Shown one piece after another: positions 24,608-35,202 of a DNA stretch of 64,000 nucleotides (positions are counted from its first letter, which is position 1; every line of letters starts with the position of its first letter). Origin of the DNA: Nocardioidaceae bacterium (GTDB lineage: Bacteria; Actinomycetota; Actinomycetes; Propionibacteriales; Nocardioidaceae). Where the stretch lies: the NCBI GenBank assembly GCA_018672315.1, contig CP076053.1, forward strand, positions 1,351,827-1,415,826, given 5' to 3'. The notes below the pieces were generated by a model. That model saw only the letters and a program-made list of their open reading frames with translations. It searched no databases and was not told the DNA's origin. Both the position numbers and the translations under genes were made by a program.

Positions 24608-25824
24608 GCCGACTCCCGTCCGTGCAGTCCTCGGGCGACGGCGAGGCATCCCGTCACCGCCGCCTCGAGCACCGCGTGCTCGTCGGGCCCCTCGGGGAGG
24701 CCGAGCGCCTCCCGGGGGCCGTGGTCCTCGAGGTCGCCCACGATGACGCAGCCGCTCTCGGCCAGCCTCGCCTGGGACTCCCGGGCCATGTCCTGCAGCC
24801 ACCCACGCAGCTGGGCCGGGGGCGCCGGCACGACGTCTGCACCGCTCGGGCGGTGGCCCTGCGTGCGCGTCTCCACGGCCAGCAGGCGGCGCAGCGTACG
24901 ACGCGCCTCGTTGCGCCCCTCCTCGTCGGTGGCGACGCCGAGCGCGGTGTTGACGTTGCGGACGACCTCCACGCACGCAGCACCGAGGTCGAGGTGTCCG
25001 ACGTCCTGCGGCTCGAGGTCGACCTCGAGCACCTGGTCGAGCAGCTGGGCCGCACGCGCGGAGCTGGGGGCGACGACGACGAAGACCCGGTCGGCGCCGA
25101 GGCGGTCGACCCACTTCTCGGCCAGCGACGCCGGGTCGGCGTACACCGGGAGCTGGTCGTCGCTGTGCCACTTGGCCCAGAACCGTCCCCACTTCACCTC
25201 CGCGCCGCGCAGCACGCGGTGGGCCCACACCTCGGCGGCCATCACGTCGACGGGGAGCACCACGACGACCGCGGCCTCGAGCGGACCGGCGTCGTCGTAC
25301 GCGCGCTGCCGCAGCTGACCGCGCAGCGAGTCGACGGTCTGCGGGGCACCGGTGATCTTGACCGCGCGCCGCCACGGCTGCTTCGTGCCGTGGTCGCGGA
25401 CGGCCGGGACGCCGTCGTGCCGCAGCAGCAGCGAGACCAGCACGCCCGAGGCGACACGGACGAGCTCCGCCGGTGGCAGCTCGTCCATCGGCACCGGGCG
25501 CGGACCCGAGGACCCCTCCACGGGCGCACCCGGCAGCGGCAGCTCCGGCAGCCCGCGACCGGGCCCCGAGACGGCCATGACGGTGTCGGCGAGCGCCGCG
25601 AAGTCGGCCGCGGTGCCCGAGCCCACGCTGTGCTCGGCGCGCTCGGCGAGACGGCGCAGCAGCTCGAGCTGCGCGGCGCCGGGCAACGGCACGCCGTACG
25701 CAGGAGGCGCCGCGGAGGGCACCTCGCCGGCGCTCCAGGTGTCCCACGGCGTCGACCCGCCGGCCCGCAGGTGGTGGACCCACGACCAGGCGGCGGCCTG
25801 GAAGTCCGGCAGCGGCCGGGTCAC
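24604..25824 (-). CDS. Degenerate sulfotransferase-family protein without PAPS loop
   Basis: The 406-residue protein is sandwiched between active-looking paralogs with 4-bp overlaps on both sides. It lacks the N-terminal GAPKTGT loop. Local alignment by eye still links it to them: W-A-K-W-H-S-D-D-Q-L-P-V-Y-A-D-P-A-S-L-A-E-K-W-V-D-R-L-G-A-D-R-V-F-V-V-V-A-P matches W-F-W-R-V-Q-H-V-P-E-V-L-A-R-W...R-V-H-L-V-L-V-P, and D-L-G-A-A-C-V-E-V-V-R-N-V-N-T-A-L matches S-I-G-V-A-E-I-R-V-L-R-D-L-N-E-R-L. It is probably a non-catalytic partner. A separate origin cannot be ruled out without a profile search. Confidence 0.6.
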   Translation of the reverse strand: MTRPLPDFQAAAWSWVHHLRAGGSTPWDTWSAGEVPSAAPPAYGVPLPGAAQLELLRRLAERAEHSVGSGTAADFAALADTVMAVSGPGRGLPELPLPGAPVEGSSGPRPVPMDELPPAELVRVASGVLVSLLLRHDGVPAVRDHGTKQPWRRAVKITGAPQTVDSLRGQLRQRAYDDAGPLEAAVVVVLPVDVMAAEVWAHRVLRGAEVKWGRFWAKWHSDDQLPVYADPASLAEKWVDRLGADRVFVVVAPSSARAAQLLDQVLEVDLEPQDVGHLDLGAACVEVVRNVNTALGVATDEEGRNEARRTLRRLLAVETRTQGHRPSGADVVPAPPAQLRGWLQDMARESQARLAESGCVIVGDLEDHGPREALGLPEGPDEHAVLEAAVTGCLAVARGLHGRESA

Positions 25825-27038
25825 GGACCCTCACCGGGAGTCGGGGTGCCCTGCACGCGGCGCAGCGCGCGCTTGCTCCGTCGCGCCACGCGACGTGCCA
25901 GGGCCGCCGCCCGCGGGTGGCTGACGGGCCGGGCCTGCGGGTCGTGCTGCGCGGCTCGCTGCAGCACCGCCACCAGGGCGTCCATGGCGGCGTCGGCGAC
26001 GTCGCCCTGCTTCGGCTTGTCGACCGGTCGGGTGCGCTCGCCGGGTCGCGGCGCCGGGACACGCAGCTCGTCGAGGTCCCCCACCACGGGGATGCCCTGC
26101 TCCTGGACCCAGCCGATCCACTCCTCGGCCAGCGGTGCGGCCCAGGAGTGCACGGTCGCGTCGATCGCGGCCTTGTCGCTGCCCGGTCGCTGCGCGAGGG
26201 TCTCGTGCACGACGAGCTGGCGGACGAGCACCCGGTAGGCCTCGTTGCGGAAGTCGACGGCCTTCAGCCGCTTGTTGAGCCGTCGCAGCATCGCGGTCTC
26301 CGCGGTGCCGATCGAGGTGTTGGCGCCGCCCGCCGGCTCCGGGGCCCAGGAGGGGTCGATGCCCATGGCCGTGCAGTAGCGGTGGAAGAGCTCGTCGGGC
26401 CCCGCCCCCGAGCGCGGCACCGTCACCAGGTGCAGCCGCTCGGTCGGGACCGCGACCCCCCAGCGGGTCAGCACGCCGCGCACGTCCTGGGCACGCCAGA
26501 ACCAGATCTTCGCCCCCGGCCCCTTGCGGGCGGAACCGATGACCGTCGTGAACTTCGCGAACGAGCGCTTGCGCCGGTGCTTCACGCCCTCCTGCCACTC
26601 GGCGGGGATCTGCCGGGCGAGGTCGCGCGCCGCGTACACGACGTGCACCTCGTTGGTCTCCTCCCCGGTGCAGCCGGCTGCCTCGAGTTGGGCCACGGCC
26701 TGCCTGACCTGGGCCTTGCTCGCCCCGGCCAGCAGCTCGTGCGACACGATGACCGTCGCGCCGTCGGGTGCTGCGGCGACGTCGGCGACGAGCTCGTCCC
26801 ACGAGCCGCGCACCTGCTCGCGCTGACCGCCCCAGTCCATGTCGATGAGGTCGAGCGCGGCGCTGAAGTGGTCACCGCCGTCCAGCACGGGGTACGTCAC
26901 ACCGTGGGCGGCCAGACGCGCGGCGTTGGCGGCCAGGCGCTCCTGGAGGTACGTCGTGCCGGTCTTCGGGGCACCGACGTGCACCACGACCCGGCACCGC
27001 GGTCGGTGAGGGGATCCGGGGTCGGTCACGGGGGTCAT
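25821..27038 (-). CDS. Sulfotransferase-like protein (paralog 3)
   Basis: The 405-residue first gene of the four-gene run. H-V-G-A-P-K-T-G-T-T-Y-L-Q lies at about 19-31, followed by V-I-V-S-H-E-L-L-A-G-A, Y-A-A-R-D-L-A-R-Q-I-P-A-E-W-Q-E, W-F-W-R-A-Q-D-V and T-S-I-G-T-A-E. Overall it is closest to paralog 1. The C-terminus is Arg/Ala-rich. ATG 27038 starts 29 bp after the HMG-CoA lyase stop, with no evident terminator between, so read-through from the leucine operon is possible. The 3' stop overlaps the next start by 4 bp. Confidence 0.75.
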   Translation of the reverse strand: MTPVTDPGSPHRPRCRVVVHVGAPKTGTTYLQERLAANAARLAAHGVTYPVLDGGDHFSAALDLIDMDWGGQREQVRGSWDELVADVAAAPDGATVIVSHELLAGASKAQVRQAVAQLEAAGCTGEETNEVHVVYAARDLARQIPAEWQEGVKHRRKRSFAKFTTVIGSARKGPGAKIWFWRAQDVRGVLTRWGVAVPTERLHLVTVPRSGAGPDELFHRYCTAMGIDPSWAPEPAGGANTSIGTAETAMLRRLNKRLKAVDFRNEAYRVLVRQLVVHETLAQRPGSDKAAIDATVHSWAAPLAEEWIGWVQEQGIPVVGDLDELRVPAPRPGERTRPVDKPKQGDVADAAMDALVAVLQRAAQHDPQARPVSHPRAAALARRVARRSKRALRRVQGTPTPGEGP

Positions 27039-27067
27039 CTTGGCACCTGTCGAGGGCGGTGGCAGGT

Positions 27068-28006
27068 TCAGACGGCCGCGACGACGCGCGAGGGGCTCGG
27101 CCGGCCCAGCTGCTCCGCCATCCAGCGCGACGTGCCCGCCAGGGCCTTCAGGTCCACACCGGTGCCGACGCCGAGGCCGTGCAGCATCCAGACCAGGTCC
27201 TCGGTCGCCAGGTTGCCGGTGGCGGACTCGGCGTACGGGCAGCCGCCGAGCCCGCCGGCGCTCGCGTCGAAGACCGTGACCCCCTCGACGAGGGCGGCGT
27301 ACGCGTTGGCCAGGGCCTGGCCGTAGGTGTCGTGGAAGTGCACGGCGATCTGCGCCAGGTCGACGTCGCACTCGACGAGCTCGCGCAGCACCGCCCGCAC
27401 GTGGCCCGGCGTGCCGACCCCGATCGTGTCGCCGAGGGAGACCTCGGCGACACCGAGGCGCAGCAGGCGCTGGGCGGCGCGGGTGACGTCCTCGACCGGC
27501 ACGGCGCCCTCCCACGGGTCGCCGAAGCACATCGAGAGGTATCCGCGGACGCGTACGCCCTCCTCGCGCGCCCGGCGGACGACCGGCTCGAACATCGCGA
27601 ACTGCTCCTCGTAGGTGCAGTTGAGGTTGCGGCGGGCGAACGTCTGGGTCGCGGAGGCGAAGACGGCGATCTCCCGGACACCCGCGGCCAGGGCCCGGTC
27701 GAGACCCTTCTCGTTGGGCACGAGCACCGGGAGGTGCTCGGGTCGGGTCGTCATCGGACCACCGTCGGTGCGCAGCACCTCGAGCAGCTCGGTCGCGTCC
27801 GCGAGCTGCGGCACCCACCGCGGGTGCACGAAGCTGGTCGTCTCCACGGTGGGCAGGCCGGCCGCGAGGAGGCGGCGCACGAACTCGGCCTTGACCTGCA
27901 CGTCGAGCACCGTCGACTCGTTCTGCAGGCCGTCCCGGGGGCCGACCTCGACGATGCGGACGCGGTCCGGCAGGCCGGGGCGGGTCACGACGGTGGGCTG
28001 GCGCAT
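27068..28006 (-). CDS. mvaB: Hydroxymethylglutaryl-CoA lyase
   Basis: A 312-residue HMG-CoA lyase that cleaves HMG-CoA to acetoacetate and acetyl-CoA, the last step of leucine breakdown. The signature A-S-A-G-G-L-G-G-C-P-Y-A (catalytic Cys) is followed by T-G-N-L-A-T-E-D. The N-terminal V-E-V-G-P-R-D-G-L-Q-N-E contains the metal-binding Asp and Arg, and H-F-H-D-T-Y-G-Q supplies the metal-binding histidines. ATG 28006 was preferred to an upstream TTG. It sits 30 bp after the biotin carboxylase gene, completing an operon with the two carboxylase subunits. Confidence 0.95.
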   Translation of the reverse strand: MRQPTVVTRPGLPDRVRIVEVGPRDGLQNESTVLDVQVKAEFVRRLLAAGLPTVETTSFVHPRWVPQLADATELLEVLRTDGGPMTTRPEHLPVLVPNEKGLDRALAAGVREIAVFASATQTFARRNLNCTYEEQFAMFEPVVRRAREEGVRVRGYLSMCFGDPWEGAVPVEDVTRAAQRLLRLGVAEVSLGDTIGVGTPGHVRAVLRELVECDVDLAQIAVHFHDTYGQALANAYAALVEGVTVFDASAGGLGGCPYAESATGNLATEDLVWMLHGLGVGTGVDLKALAGTSRWMAEQLGRPSPSRVVAAV

Positions 28007-28036
28007 GGGGTCATGCAAGCACGTGACCCCAGGCGG

Positions 28037-29913
28037 TCACACCCCCTCCACGGTGGCGACCTCGGCGCCCAGGGACACGCGGTCGCCCACCGCGACGTCG
28101 ACCCGTCGCACCTCACCGTCGAAGGGAGCCCTCAGCGCCAGCTCCATCTTCATGGCCTCCATGACCACCAGCACCTGACCCTCGACCACCGCGTCGCCGG
28201 GCGCGACGTGCACGTCCAGCACCGTGCCCGGCATCGGCGCGGTGAGAGTGCCGTCGCCGACGGCGGCGGCGGAGTCCCGGAAGGGGTCGGGACGCTCGAA
28301 GACGTGGCGATGACCCCGGTGCACGACCTCGGTGCGGAGAGGCGTCCGCCGAAGGAAGCAGGTGGACGGCTCGCCCTCGTGTGAGACCTGCAGCCGGGTC
28401 AGGCCCTCCCCGGGATCGACCGCGGACGACAGCTGCGTCACGGCCGGGTCGACCGCGGTGGCGACCAGGTCGGTGCGCACCACGGCAGCCGGCGCACCGG
28501 ACCGCCACCCGTCGGGCGCGAACGGCTCGCCATGACCCGCTTCGGGTCGCGTCGTGAGGGCGGCCACCGCGGCCGCGACCGCGGAGGACGGCGGCTCGAG
28601 CTCGACCTGGTCCAACCAGGCGGTCTCGACGTGGGCCCCACGCACCTCGGGGGTGGTGGTGAGCCAGCGGAGGAAGCCGGTGTTGGTGGTCAGACCCGTG
28701 ATCGCCGTCGCGTCGAGGGCGCCGGTCAGGCGGTCGAGGGCGGCGTCGCGGTGGGGGGCGTACGCCACCACCTTGCCGAGCATCGGGTCGAACCCGGTGC
28801 CGACGGTCTGACCCGACTCGAGGGCGTGGTCCACCCGGACTCCCCGGTGATGAGCCGGGTCGGGCCACACCACCCCGGTCGCCGTGCCGGCCTGCGGAAG
28901 GAAGCCCGCGTACGCGTCCTCGGCGTAGATGCGCACCTCGACCGCGTGACCGACGGTCGTGACGTCGTCCTGGGCGTAGCCGAGACGCTCACCGGCGGCC
29001 ACGCGCAGCTGCTCCGCGACCAGGTCGACCCGCTCGCCGCGGACCCGCGAGACCTCCTCGGTGACCGGGTGCTCGACCTGCAGGCGGGTGTTCATCTCGA
29101 GGAAGAACACCTCGCCGGTGGCGTCGTCGAGGAGGAACTCGACGGTGCCGGCTCCGACGTACCCGACGTGTCCGGCCAGCGCGACGGCGCTGTCGCGGAC
29201 GGTCCGGCGCACCTCGTCGGTGAGGCGGGGGGCGGGTGCCTCCTCGAGCACTTTCTGGTGGCGGCGCTGGGCGGAGCACTCGCGGTCCCCCAGGTGCACG
29301 ACGGTGCCGTGGGTGTCGGCGAGCACCTGCACCTCGAGGTGGCGGCCGTGCTCGACGTACCGCTCGATGAGCATGGTGTCATCGCCGAAGGCGCTCGCGG
29401 CCTCGCGCTTCGCGGCGGCGACCGCCTCGTCGAGCTCGGCGGCCGATCGCACCACGCGCATGCCCTTGCCGCCGCCGCCCGCGGCGGCCTTGACGAGCAC
29501 GGGGAAGCCCGCGTCGGTCTCGGGCTCGCCCTGCGGCACGACGGGCACTCCCGCCTCGACGGCGAGGTCGCGGGCGCGGTCCTTGCGTCCCATCTGGTCC
29601 ATGACCTCGGCGCTCGGACCCACGAGGGTGATGCCGGCGGCGTCCAGGGCGCGGGCGAACGCGGCGTTCTCGGACAGGAAGCCGTAGCCGGGATGGACGT
29701 ACGCCGCGCCGTGCTCGCGTGCCGCGGCCACGACGGCCTCGACGTCGAGGTAGCTCGGCACCACGGCGACGGCGTCGGCCTCGCGGGCGTGCATCGCGCC
29801 CGCGTCGGCCTCGGTCACCAGTGCGACGGTGCGTACGCCCAGGTCACGGCAGGTGCGGATCACCCGGCGGGCGATCTCGCCGCGGTTCGCGATGAGGACG
29901 GAGGACACGCCCA

Positions 29914-29914
<1 letters not shown>
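28037..29914 (-). CDS. Methylcrotonyl-CoA carboxylase-type alpha subunit (biotin carboxylase plus BCCP)
   Basis: A 625-residue biotin-dependent carboxylase alpha subunit. It opens with I-A-N-R-G-E-I-A-R-R-V, has the ATP-grasp glycine loop K-A-A-A-G-G-G-G-K-G-M-R-V, E-M-N-T-R-L-Q-V-E-H-P-V-T-E and, near the C-terminus, the biotinyl site V-M-E-A-M-K-M-E. It carboxylates biotin with ATP and bicarbonate. The neighbours (carboxyltransferase and HMG-CoA lyase) argue for 3-methylcrotonyl-CoA as substrate. Its ATG overlaps the preceding stop by one base (TGATG). No acyl-CoA dehydrogenase or methylglutaconyl-CoA hydratase is next to it. Confidence 0.93.
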
Positions 29915-31482
<1,568 letters not shown>

Positions 31483-31489
31483 GCGGGCC

Positions 31490-31495
31490 AACCTA
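31490..31495 (-). promoter_or_regulatory. Leaderless promoter -10 (TAGGTT) of leucine operon
   Basis: On the minus strand TAGGTT ends 7 nt before GTG 31482; no Shine-Dalgarno intervenes. The divergent S9 peptidase gene has CAGGCT (31535-31540) 7 nt before its ATG. Confidence 0.5.
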
Positions 31496-31547
31496 GCCGG
31501 GTCCGCCTCCGGAGTGGTCGCAGTGTGTCGGTGCCAGGCTGGGTGAC

Positions 31548-33539
31548 ATGACGACCATCCCGTACGGCGCCTGGCCCTCCCCGATCTCCGCCGCGTCGCT
31601 CGCCTCTGGCTCCTCCACGGCCTCCGACCCGCGCGTGGTGGACGGTGACCTCCTCTGGCAGGAGAGTCGCGACGGCGGTCGTGTCGTCCTGGTGCGCAGG
31701 TCGCTGGGCATCGCCGGCGCCGCCGAGGAGCCGGTCTCGCCGCCGTGGATGTCGGTGCGGTCGAGGGTGCACGAGTACGGCGGTGGCGCCTGGGCTGCCG
31801 CGGACGGGGTCGTCGTGGCGGTCGACTTCTCCACCCAGCGGCTCTGGCGCCTCGACGGCGACGACCCCGTGGCATTGACGCCCGAGGTGCCCGGGTCGTC
31901 CGGCGCGGCGCTGCGCTGGGGTGCGCCGGAGGTCGACGTACGCCGTGGCTGCTGCATCGTCGTGCGCGAGGACCACCGGGGGCCGGGCGAGCCGGTCAAC
32001 AGCCTCGTCCGGGTCCCGCTGGAGGTGGCGGCGTCCGGGCCGGACGACGGTGTCGTGCTCGTGGCCGGCAGGGAGCGCTCGCTGCCCCGTCCCGACAGCG
32101 ACGACGCCGGGGATCCCGCACGTCCTGACTTCGTCGCCGACCCCGTGCTCAGCCCCGACGGCAGCCGTCTGGCCTGGGTGCAGTGGTCGCACCCGCACAT
32201 GCCGTGGGAGGCGGGCGAGGTCTGGGTCGCTGAGCTCGACGCCGCCGGCGACCTCGTCAGGCCGCGGGCGGTGCTCGGCGGGACCGGGCGTGCCGCCTCG
32301 TCCCCGACCTGGGTCGACGGGACCCACCTCGCCGCGTACGCCGAGATCGGCCCCGTCGCCCGACCCTGGCTGGTCGACGTCACCGATGACGACGCCGAGC
32401 CGGTCGCCCTGGCTCCGCAGGATCCCGCGGGACCCGAGCACGGCGTCCCGGCCTGGCAGCTGCGCATGCGGACGCTCGTCCGGCTCGACGACGGCCGTCT
32501 CGCGGGCGTGCACACCGTCGAGGGGCGTACGGGCCTGGTGCTCCTCGACCCGGACGGCGCCGACCCCGTGCCGCTCGCGGCCGACGCGCTGCTGCGACCC
32601 ACCGGTCTCGGTGCCCATCCCGAGGGAGTGATCTGCCACGGGTCGGTGCCCGGGCTCGGGTCCGGCACGTTCGTCGTCCCCCTCGACGGCAGCGACCCCC
32701 GCCCGATCCACGTCGCGACCCCGGCGCCGGATCCCGCGTACGCGGCCCCGCCCGAGGCCATCACCTGGACCGGTCACGGCGGCGACACCGCCCACGGCTT
32801 CCTGCACCGCCCGACCCACCCCGACGTCGTGGGACCCGCGAGTGAGCTGCCGCCGCTGGTCGTGATGGCGCACGGCGGACCGACCAGCGCGACGGTCGCC
32901 GTCGCCCGGGGCGTGACCGCCTTCTTCACCTCTCGTGGCATCGCGGTGCTCGACGTCGACTACGCCGGGTCGACGGGCTACGGCCGTGCCTACCGTGAGC
33001 GTCTGGCGGGCACCTGGGGCGAGGCCGACATCGTCGACGTCGTAACCGGGGCCCGGCACCTCGCCGACACCGGCGTCGTCGACCCCGACCGGATGGCGGT
33101 GCGCGGTGGCTCCGCGGGCGGCTTCGTCGTGCTGGCGGCGCTGGCCTTCCATGACGTCTTCAGCGCGGGGGTGAGTTTGTACGGCGTCTCCGACCTCTCA
33201 CTCCTCGCGCAGGAGACGCACAAGTTCGAGTCCCGCTACCCCGACGGGCTGGTCGGGCCGTGGCCGGCGGCGAAGGAGACGTACGACGCCCGCTCGCCGC
33301 TGTTCCACCCCGAGGGCATCACCGCCTCGCTGCTCCTGCTGCAGGGACTCGACGACGAGGTCGTGCCGCCCAACCAGTCCTCGCTGCTCGCCGAGGCCGT
33401 CCGCGAGGGCGGTGGCGACGTCGAGCTCGTCGAGTTCGCCAGAGAGGGGCACGGGTTCCGCGACCCGGCGGCGGTCGAGCGGGCGTGGCAGCTGGAGCTG
33501 GACTTCTACGGGCGCCGGTGGGGGTTCAGCCCCGCCTGA
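31548..33539 (+). CDS. S9 family prolyl oligopeptidase-like serine peptidase
   Basis: A 663-residue protein with an N-terminal beta-propeller (to about residue 410) and a C-terminal alpha/beta hydrolase. The nucleophile lies in R-G-G-S-A-G-G-F (Ser522), an oxyanion element is M-A-H-G-G-P-T, the catalytic Asp is in [10 protein letters not shown] and the His in R-E-G-H-G-F-R. It belongs to the acylaminoacyl-peptidase/dipeptidyl-peptidase branch. There is no signal peptide, so it probably trims peptides in the cytosol. It is divergent from the leucine operon and is followed by a hairpin. Confidence 0.92.
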   Translation: MTTIPYGAWPSPISAASLASGSSTASDPRVVDGDLLWQESRDGGRVVLVRRSLGIAGAAEEPVSPPWMSVRSRVHEYGGGAWAAADGVVVAVDFSTQRLWRLDGDDPVALTPEVPGSSGAALRWGAPEVDVRRGCCIVVREDHRGPGEPVNSLVRVPLEVAASGPDDGVVLVAGRERSLPRPDSDDAGDPARPDFVADPVLSPDGSRLAWVQWSHPHMPWEAGEVWVAELDAAGDLVRPRAVLGGTGRAASSPTWVDGTHLAAYAEIGPVARPWLVDVTDDDAEPVALAPQDPAGPEHGVPAWQLRMRTLVRLDDGRLAGVHTVEGRTGLVLLDPDGADPVPLAADALLRPTGLGAHPEGVICHGSVPGLGSGTFVVPLDGSDPRPIHVATPAPDPAYAAPPEAITWTGHGGDTAHGFLHRPTHPDVVGPASELPPLVVMAHGGPTSATVAVARGVTAFFTSRGIAVLDVDYAGSTGYGRAYRERLAGTWGEADIVDVVTGARHLADTGVVDPDRMAVRGGSAGGFVVLAALAFHDVFSAGVSLYGVSDLSLLAQETHKFESRYPDGLVGPWPAAKETYDARSPLFHPEGITASLLLLQGLDDEVVPPNQSSLLAEAVREGGGDVELVEFAREGHGFRDPAAVERAWQLELDFYGRRWGFSPA

Positions 33540-33583
33540 GTCGACGCTCCGGATGATTCGTTTCACCGTTGCATGGGCGCGAG

Positions 33584-33601
33584 GACGCGCTGGAGCGCGT
33601 C
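33584..33601. terminator. Hairpin between convergent S9 peptidase and lipoprotein genes
   Basis: GACGCGCT and AGCGCGTC (33584-33591 and 33594-33601) form a perfect 8-bp stem with a 2-nt loop. The core ACGCGCTGGAGCGCGT is 15/16 identical to the core of the larger hairpin at 34369-34408 on the other side of the lipoprotein gene. Confidence 0.6.
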
Positions 33602-33630
33602 GAGACGGTGTCACGACTCGGTGCGCGGAC

Positions 33631-34326
33631 TCAGTCCATCCGCTGGAGCTGCGCGACCAGGACGGCGAACTCGTCGCGGGGCGGAGTGTCGGGAGGCAGC
33701 CAGCGGGAGAAGTCGCGGCGCGGCACCCTCGCACCGGTGAAGGATCCGTCCGCGCGCTCGACCATGAGCCCCTGCGGGGGCAGCGAGACGTTCCCGCCGC
33801 GCTCGCCGACGACGATGACGCAGGCACCGATCGGGATCGCGGACGACTTCTCCTCGAGCGTCAGCTGCACGCGGTCTCCCGAGAAGAAGCGGTGGGACGG
33901 TCCGAAGCGGATCGCCATGTCATCGATGCCGGCAGGCGTCGAGGCGTACGACTCGATCACCGCCACCTGCATGACTGCCGCCGCGTCATCACGGCCGCGT
34001 ACGGCCGTGCGCCAGCCGGTGACCTCGTCGAGCACCGCGAGATCGAATGCGTCGACCATGTCGGGCAGCGACGCGAAGGGCGCGTAGTCGAGGATGCCGT
34101 CGTAGAGGATCCCCGGGTCGACCGCCGGACTCTGCCGGCCGGCATCGCGCAGCACGTCAGGCGCGCAGCGGGACTCCTGGGTGCCGGCCTGCGACGCAGC
34201 CGCCGGGGTCACAGTTAGCACGCTCGGTCGACCGTCTCGATCCGGCTCCTCCGCCACTTGTCCCGTGCATGCACTCGCCAGCGCCGCCACCATGATGACG
34301 CCGGCGAGGGCGTGACTGGTTCTCAT
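33631..34326 (-). CDS. Putative lipoprotein, unknown function
   Basis: The 231-residue product begins with a lipoprotein signal: MRTSHALAGVIMVAALASAC with lipobox L-A-S-A-C and the lipidated Cys at about residue 20. The mature part has no family I recognise. It has two or three more cysteines (R-C-A-P near 55 and A-C-V-I-V-V near 165) and a Q-L-T-L-E-E-K segment that could be part of a small beta domain. It is the only gene between two hairpins that share the same 16-bp core. ATG 34326 was chosen because the signal peptide starts there. Confidence 0.7.
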   Translation of the reverse strand: MRTSHALAGVIMVAALASACTGQVAEEPDRDGRPSVLTVTPAAASQAGTQESRCAPDVLRDAGRQSPAVDPGILYDGILDYAPFASLPDMVDAFDLAVLDEVTGWRTAVRGRDDAAAVMQVAVIESYASTPAGIDDMAIRFGPSHRFFSGDRVQLTLEEKSSAIPIGACVIVVGERGGNVSLPPQGLMVERADGSFTGARVPRRDFSRWLPPDTPPRDEFAVLVAQLQRMD

Positions 34327-34368
34327 GCGTCTGAGACGCGCGCGGCCGCCCGCTGGTTCCACTCGTAA

Positions 34369-34408
34369 GTGAAGCCGTCGACGCGCTCGAGCGCGTGCTG
34401 GGCTTCAC
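34369..34408 (-). terminator. Large two-tier hairpin downstream of dienelactone hydrolase gene
   Basis: GTGAAGCC (34369-34376) pairs with GGCTTCAC (34401-34408). Inside, after a symmetric 4x4 internal loop, ACGCGCTCGAGCGCGT (34381-34396) is a perfect 16-bp palindrome. It lies between the stop of the hydrolase (34418) and the start of the lipoprotein (34326), so it may end the first transcript or sit in the leader of the second. Confidence 0.6.
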
Positions 34409-34417
34409 GCGCCTAGA

Positions 34418-35170
34418 TCAACCCGTCGTGGTCAACCGCTCCTTCAGGAACGCCAGCACCTCGTCGACGCCTCGCTGCTGACGGTGCTCGGTGAGCGTGG
34501 AGTGCTTCTTGCCCTCGAACTCGACCGCACGGAAGTTCTCGCCGAGCTCGCGACGCAGTGTCGCGAAGCGTGATCCGGTGGACGGATCGCCGGAGTACTG
34601 CAGTCCCAGCACCGGGCAGCCGGCGGCCGCACGCTGCTTGACCCGCTCCAGGTCGTCCGGCGACAGGTTCAGGTCGGCCGCGCGTTTCTTCCCGACCGGG
34701 AACGGCGTCGACGGCTGCGCCAGCACCGGCGCGGCGACCGCGTCGTCGACCATCATCGCGAGGGCGAAGCCTCCTGTGAAGCACATGCCGAGCGCCCCGA
34801 CCCCCGGTCCGCCGAGTTCGCCGTGCAGGTCACGGGCCAGTGCCCGCAGCCAGCCCGCGATCGGCGTGGTGACGCCGGTGGCGAGCTTGGTGAACTCCGA
34901 GCTCACGCAGACCTGGGCGAAGGACTTCGCGTACGTCTTCGGTGACGCCGGCGCCCCGGGGTCTCCGAAGAGCTGGGGCATGACCACGGTGAAACCTGCG
35001 TCGACGACCGTCTCGCCGAACCCGATCACCTCGGGCGTCATGCCGGGGATCTCGTGGATCACGATCACGCCCGGGCCCGAACCCCGGCGGTAGACGCCGT
35101 GGGTCTTCCCGTCGGCGGAGAAGGAGCTCCTGGTCCAGGCGTCGAGGGTCCCGGTCGGTGCCGTCGTCAT
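34418..35170 (-). CDS. Dienelactone hydrolase family protein
   Basis: A 250-residue alpha/beta hydrolase of the DLH family. The catalytic triad can be placed: Cys in G-A-L-G-M-C-F-T-G-G-F-A (about Cys125), an acidic residue after the beta-strand V-L-G-L-Q-Y-S-G-D, and His in K-K-H-S-T-L-T. Glu in V-I-H-E-I-P-G is the residue that activates the Cys in DLH. The family hydrolyses dienelactones or other esters; with no aromatic-degradation genes nearby the substrate is unknown. A strong GGGGGAGGG ribosome binding site precedes ATG 35170. Confidence 0.9.
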   Translation of the reverse strand: MTTAPTGTLDAWTRSSFSADGKTHGVYRRGSGPGVIVIHEIPGMTPEVIGFGETVVDAGFTVVMPQLFGDPGAPASPKTYAKSFAQVCVSSEFTKLATGVTTPIAGWLRALARDLHGELGGPGVGALGMCFTGGFALAMMVDDAVAAPVLAQPSTPFPVGKKRAADLNLSPDDLERVKQRAAAGCPVLGLQYSGDPSTGSRFATLRRELGENFRAVEFEGKKHSTLTEHRQQRGVDEVLAFLKERLTTTG

Positions 35171-35202
35171 GCCTCGACCCTCCCCCTCCGCCCGTGGGTG
35201 AA

